Below are positions 61,232 to 64,000 of a stretch of 64,000 nucleotides of DNA, piece after piece. Made by a program: the position numbers and the translations under genes. Numbering within the stretch: the stretch's first letter is position 1; each line of letters opens with the position of its first letter. The DNA comes from Pontibacter mucosus (lineage in GTDB: Bacteria > Bacteroidota > Bacteroidia > Cytophagales > Hymenobacteraceae): positions 310,001 to 374,000 of the forward strand of contig NZ_QBKI01000001.1 of assembly GCF_003054055.1 (NCBI RefSeq). The letters run 5' to 3'. The notes under the pieces were generated by a model. The model was not told the origin of the DNA. It saw only the letters and a list, made by a program, of their open reading frames with translations, and ran no database searches.

Positions 61232-61990
61232 CTAATTGATAGGGCTCTTCAGTAATGTCTCCTGATGTGTCTGGATAAGAAATGAAGCTACCGAGCCAGC
61301 AAGGTTTACAGCTAACTCGGAATGTCTCTTCCCTACTTTATATCCACCTTTTGGCTGCCCATGAGCATCGCTTAGCTCATTTCGTAAGGATGCAAAGCCA
61401 TGAATTGTTGTCTGGACTCCACTGAGAATCTGTTTTAAAATACTTTCGTTATGGAGCTGTGGAGCAAGGTTTAAGCATCGTGCAGTGGTCTTAAAAAGCT
61501 TTGGTAAGTCAAAGCTATCATCATATTCAATGTCTCTTTCTCTGAGTATTTGTTTGCAGACCGATTCAATTAGGGATCTTGCTGCAGTGATAGCACCATC
61601 AGGATCAGTCTCTCTTCTATCAAGGGCCTTGCTCCATAAATGATGAACAGTATCACAGTCAAACTTTTTAACTGAATTACCTATCACACTGTCATGCAGG
61701 TACACTCTGTCGCCTTCCAAATAAGCGAGAAGAGGCTCAAATTCCTCTCTAATATAATCTCGCCTTTCGGCATATGTGCTAAATCGGCGCTTAATGTATG
61801 GCCAGAAATCACTTAGGACTCTACAAGAAACTACAAACTCCGGTAGTAAAGCCTTAGTAAAACTGTTAGCAACAAATTCGTTTCGAAGGTTCTTGTAATT
61901 CTCCCCATCTTCTTTTTTGTCTTCTCCAGTGGCGAACCTAGTTAGAAGCATTCGCAAATTCATTGCTTTATTAAATATGTTGTTTTGCAT
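61232..61990 (-). CDS. Abortive infection family protein (Abi C-terminal-like domain)
   Basis: 252 residues, soluble. The C-terminal 130 residues match the abortive-infection C-terminal domain pattern: DPDGAITAARSLIESVCKQILRERDIEYDDSFDLPKLFKTTARCLNL, LSGVQTTIHGFASLRNELSDAHG and a helix SELAVNLAGSVASFL. The RN...SDAHG element resembles the HEPN-type R-x4-6-H site. The N-terminal half has no recognised domain. The coding strand is AT-richer than all neighbours and contains no AAGTATA word, both signs of recent acquisition. Such proteins are linked to phage defence, but a single gene does not prove a system. Confidence 0.8.
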   Translation of the reverse strand: MQNNIFNKAMNLRMLLTRFATGEDKKEDGENYKNLRNEFVANSFTKALLPEFVVSCRVLSDFWPYIKRRFSTYAERRDYIREEFEPLLAYLEGDRVYLHDSVIGNSVKKFDCDTVHHLWSKALDRRETDPDGAITAARSLIESVCKQILRERDIEYDDSFDLPKLFKTTARCLNLAPQLHNESILKQILSGVQTTIHGFASLRNELSDAHGQPKGGYKVGKRHSELAVNLAGSVASFLIQTHQETLLKSPIN

Positions 61991-62094
61991 AAAACTCTGT
62001 TAAACACCTTTACTAAAAGTATAAGCAACAGTATTCCATCCGCTAGCAGGGCGCCAGCAGTAATAGGGAGAGTATAAGAGAAGAGTTAGGGAAA

Positions 62095-62124
62095 AGAAGA
62101 AGGAGGGCACACTACCCTCCTTCT
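62095..62124 (-). terminator. Terminator of the ribonucleotide reductase gene
   Basis: Stem AAGAAGGAGGG/CCCTCCTTCTT around CACACTA, followed on the minus strand by CTTTTC; it lies just after the minus-strand gene that ends at 62133. Confidence 0.75.
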
Positions 62125-62132
62125 TTAGTTAT

Positions 62133-64000
62133 TTACGATCCGCAAGCTTCGCAAGCGTCTGGGTTGTCTAGCGAGCAAGCCATGTCGTTGCGGTTTTGGT
62201 CTTGTTGGTTGTAGACCGGCGAAAGGGTTTCGGCGGCTTGTTTCTCTACGGTAAACTTAATGGCGTCTACAGCGGCTTTGGTGCGCAGGTAGTACATACC
62301 CGTCTTAAGGCCCTTCTTCCAGGCGTGGAAGTGCATCGAGGTCAGCTTGCCGAAGTTTACGTTCATCACGTGCAGGTTCAGTGACTGGCTCTGGCAGATA
62401 TAGGCGCCACGGTCGGCACTCATATCGATAACGGTACGCTGGCTGATTTCCCAAACCGTTTTGTACAGGTCCTTGATGTTCTGCGGGATGTTGGGTATAT
62501 CCTGAACAGAACCGTTAGCCGCGATGATATCATTTTTCATCTTATCGTTCCAGATGCCCAGGTTAATCAGGTCGCGCAGCAGGTGCTTATTCACCACCAT
62601 AAACTCACCGGACAGTACGCGGCGCAGGTAGATGTTGGAAGTATAAGGCTCAAACGATTCGTTGTTGCCCAGGATCTGCGCGGTAGAGGCGGTAGGCATC
62701 GGCGCTACCAACAGTGAGTTGCGCACACCGTGCTTCACCACTTCCTGGCGCAGGCTGTCCCAATCCCAACGGCCGCTCTCCGGTGTTACGCCCCACAGGT
62801 CAAACTGGAATTTGCCTTCCGACAGCGGAGAACCCTTGAAGGTCTCGTATGGGCCCTGCTTCTTCGCCAAATCCTTAGAAGCGGTCATGGCCGCAAAGTA
62901 GATGGTCTCGAAGATATCCTTGTTCAGTCCGCGTGCCTCCTCGCTCTCGAACGGCATGCGCAGGTGAATAAAGGTATCGGCCAGTCCCTGCACACCCAAG
63001 CCAATCGGACGGTGGCGCAGGTTAGAGTTCTGAGCCTCTGGTACCGGGTAATAGTTGATGTCGATAACCTTGTTCAGGTTAACCGTGGCATGGTAGGTTA
63101 CATCAAACAGCTTCTGGTGGTCGAAGGTCTTGTTGCCATGCTCGTCCTCTTTTACAAAGCGAGGCAGCGCCAGCGAGGCCAGGTTACACACGGCAATCTC
63201 GTCCTTACTGGTGTACTCCATAATCTCGGTGCACAGGTTCGAGCTCTTGATGGTGCCCAGGTTCTGCTGGTTAGACTTGCGGTTGGCGTGGTCTTTATAC
63301 AGCATGTATGGGGTACCGGTCTCGATCTGAGACTCCAGGATATGGAACCACAGGTCCTGCGCTTTCACGGTTTTGCGGGCGCGGCCCTCGCGCTCATACT
63401 TCTCGTAGAGGCGCTCAAAGTCCTTGCCCCAGCACTCGCCCAGGCCCGGTGCTTCGTTCGGGCAGAACAGGCTCCAGTCGCCGTTTTCCTCCACGCGTTT
63501 CATAAACAGGTCTGGCGTCCAGAGGGCGTAGAACAGGTCACGGGCGCGGTTTTCTTCCTTGCCGTGGTTCTTCTTCAGCTCCAGGAAGTCGAAGATGTCG
63601 GCATGCCATGGCTCCAGGTAAATGGCGAAGGCGCCTTTGCGCTTGCCACCGCCCTGGTCCACGTAGCGGGCCGTGTCGTTGAACACCTTCAGCATCGGGA
63701 TGATACCGTTAGAAGTGCCGTTGGTGCCCTTGATGTAAGAACCAGTGGCACGCACGTTGTGGATGCTCAGGCCAATGCCGCCGGCGCTCTGCGAGATCTG
63801 CGCGCACTGCTTCAGGGTATCATAGATGCCCGGAATGCTGTCGTCCTGCATGGTGAGCAGGAAGCATGAGGAGAGCTGCGGCTTCGGTGTACCAGCGTTA
63901 AATAATGTTGGGGTGGCGTGTGTAAACCACTTCTCGGACATGAGGTTATAAGTCTCAATGGCAGATTCGATGTCCTCCTTGTGGATACCCACGGCCACAC
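62133..64000 (-). CDS. nrdA: Ribonucleoside-diphosphate reductase, class Ia alpha subunit (5'-truncated by window)
   Basis: The frame is open to the window edge; 622 C-terminal residues are visible. Catalytic landmarks are LSSCFLLTM with its Cys, [23 protein letters not shown] and [19 protein letters not shown]. The C-terminal tail is [11 protein letters not shown], with the redox Cys pair used to re-reduce the active site. It converts ribonucleotides to deoxyribonucleotides with the radical-bearing beta subunit (nrdB), which is not in the visible part. The sequence resembles the eukaryote-like class I alpha of Bacteroidota, and the terminator at 62095 follows it. The N-terminal ATP-cone, if present, lies outside. 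Confidence 0.95.
   Translation of the reverse strand, partial: VAVGIHKEDIESAIETYNLMSEKWFTHATPTLFNAGTPKPQLSSCFLLTMQDDSIPGIYDTLKQCAQISQSAGGIGLSIHNVRATGSYIKGTNGTSNGIIPMLKVFNDTARYVDQGGGKRKGAFAIYLEPWHADIFDFLELKKNHGKEENRARDLFYALWTPDLFMKRVEENGDWSLFCPNEAPGLGECWGKDFERLYEKYEREGRARKTVKAQDLWFHILESQIETGTPYMLYKDHANRKSNQQNLGTIKSSNLCTEIMEYTSKDEIAVCNLASLALPRFVKEDEHGNKTFDHQKLFDVTYHATVNLNKVIDINYYPVPEAQNSNLRHRPIGLGVQGLADTFIHLRMPFESEEARGLNKDIFETIYFAAMTASKDLAKKQGPYETFKGSPLSEGKFQFDLWGVTPESGRWDWDSLRQEVVKHGVRNSLLVAPMPTASTAQILGNNESFEPYTSNIYLRRVLSGEFMVVNKHLLRDLINLGIWNDKMKNDIIAANGSVQDIPNIPQNIKDLYKTVWEISQRTVIDMSADRGAYICQSQSLNLHVMNVNFGKLTSMHFHAWKKGLKTGMYYLRTKAAVDAIKFTVEKQAAETLSPVYNQQDQNRNDMACSLDNPDACEACGS

Overview
The window looks like chromosomal DNA of a pigmented member of the Bacteroidota, most likely Cytophagales/Hymenobacteraceae and close to Pontibacter. 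The genus is an inference from gene content and style. Supporting signs are three secreted proteins with C-terminal type IX secretion (T9SS) sorting domains, promoters with the Bacteroidota -7 box TAnnTTTG, few Shine-Dalgarno sequences, a crtD-cruF carotenoid pair of the flexixanthin/myxol type, and many Bacteroidota-restricted small proteins. No tRNA, rRNA, CRISPR array, insertion sequence or prophage was recognised. Both ends cut a gene: a sensor histidine kinase on the left and ribonucleotide reductase alpha on the right.

Layout. 1-5.4 kb: histidine kinase, radA, a TlpA-like thioredoxin-fold protein. 5.4-6.3 kb: a long gene-free stretch full of small hairpins and repeats. 6.3-9.6 kb: a baeRF-family protein, a radical SAM/SPASM enzyme, an MscS channel. 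9.6-13.9 kb, minus strand: a small conserved protein, a FeoB-associated Cys-rich peptide, suhB, a DUF4105 protein, rsmI, a membrane protein, a pterin dehydratase. 14-16.4 kb: a short-chain dehydrogenase, two disordered small proteins, a metallophosphoesterase. 16.8-22.9 kb: a 2034-residue IPT/TIG-repeat T9SS cargo protein. 23-25.7 kb: glyA-tatC-rpiB. 25.7-33 kb: a polytopic membrane protein, rbfA, a methyltransferase, a LolC/E-type permease, a SNF2 helicase. 33.4-38 kb: SRPBCC and TPR proteins, crtD-cruF, a TetR-like regulator. 38-48.2 kb: thioredoxin pair, prfA, secreted proteins, yjbQ, an M43 protease, gpmI, a DUF4783 protein, nadC. 48.2-56.3 kb: mostly small envelope proteins, a ZIP transporter, rlpA, hydrolase, YjbR and Hsp20 proteins. 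56.8-61 kb: a second T9SS cargo protein, three tandem STAS/SEC14-like paralogues, an OmpA lipoprotein. 61.2-64 kb: a lone abortive-infection-family gene and nrdA.

Most genes are housekeeping (translation, nucleotide and cofactor metabolism, envelope) in short operons separated by clear intrinsic terminators.

The strongest unexplained signal is at the DNA level. The octamer-like word AAGTATA(A/G/C), reverse complement TATACTT, is strewn through the whole window on both strands, between genes and inside genes. It is read in all six frames (for example KYK, SI, QVY, FIL, VYF, YT) and repeatedly forms the loop or centre of terminator hairpins. This looks like a genome-wide dispersed sequence tag, comparable in kind to cyanobacterial HIP1 or DNA-uptake sequences. 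I know of no description of it for this group.
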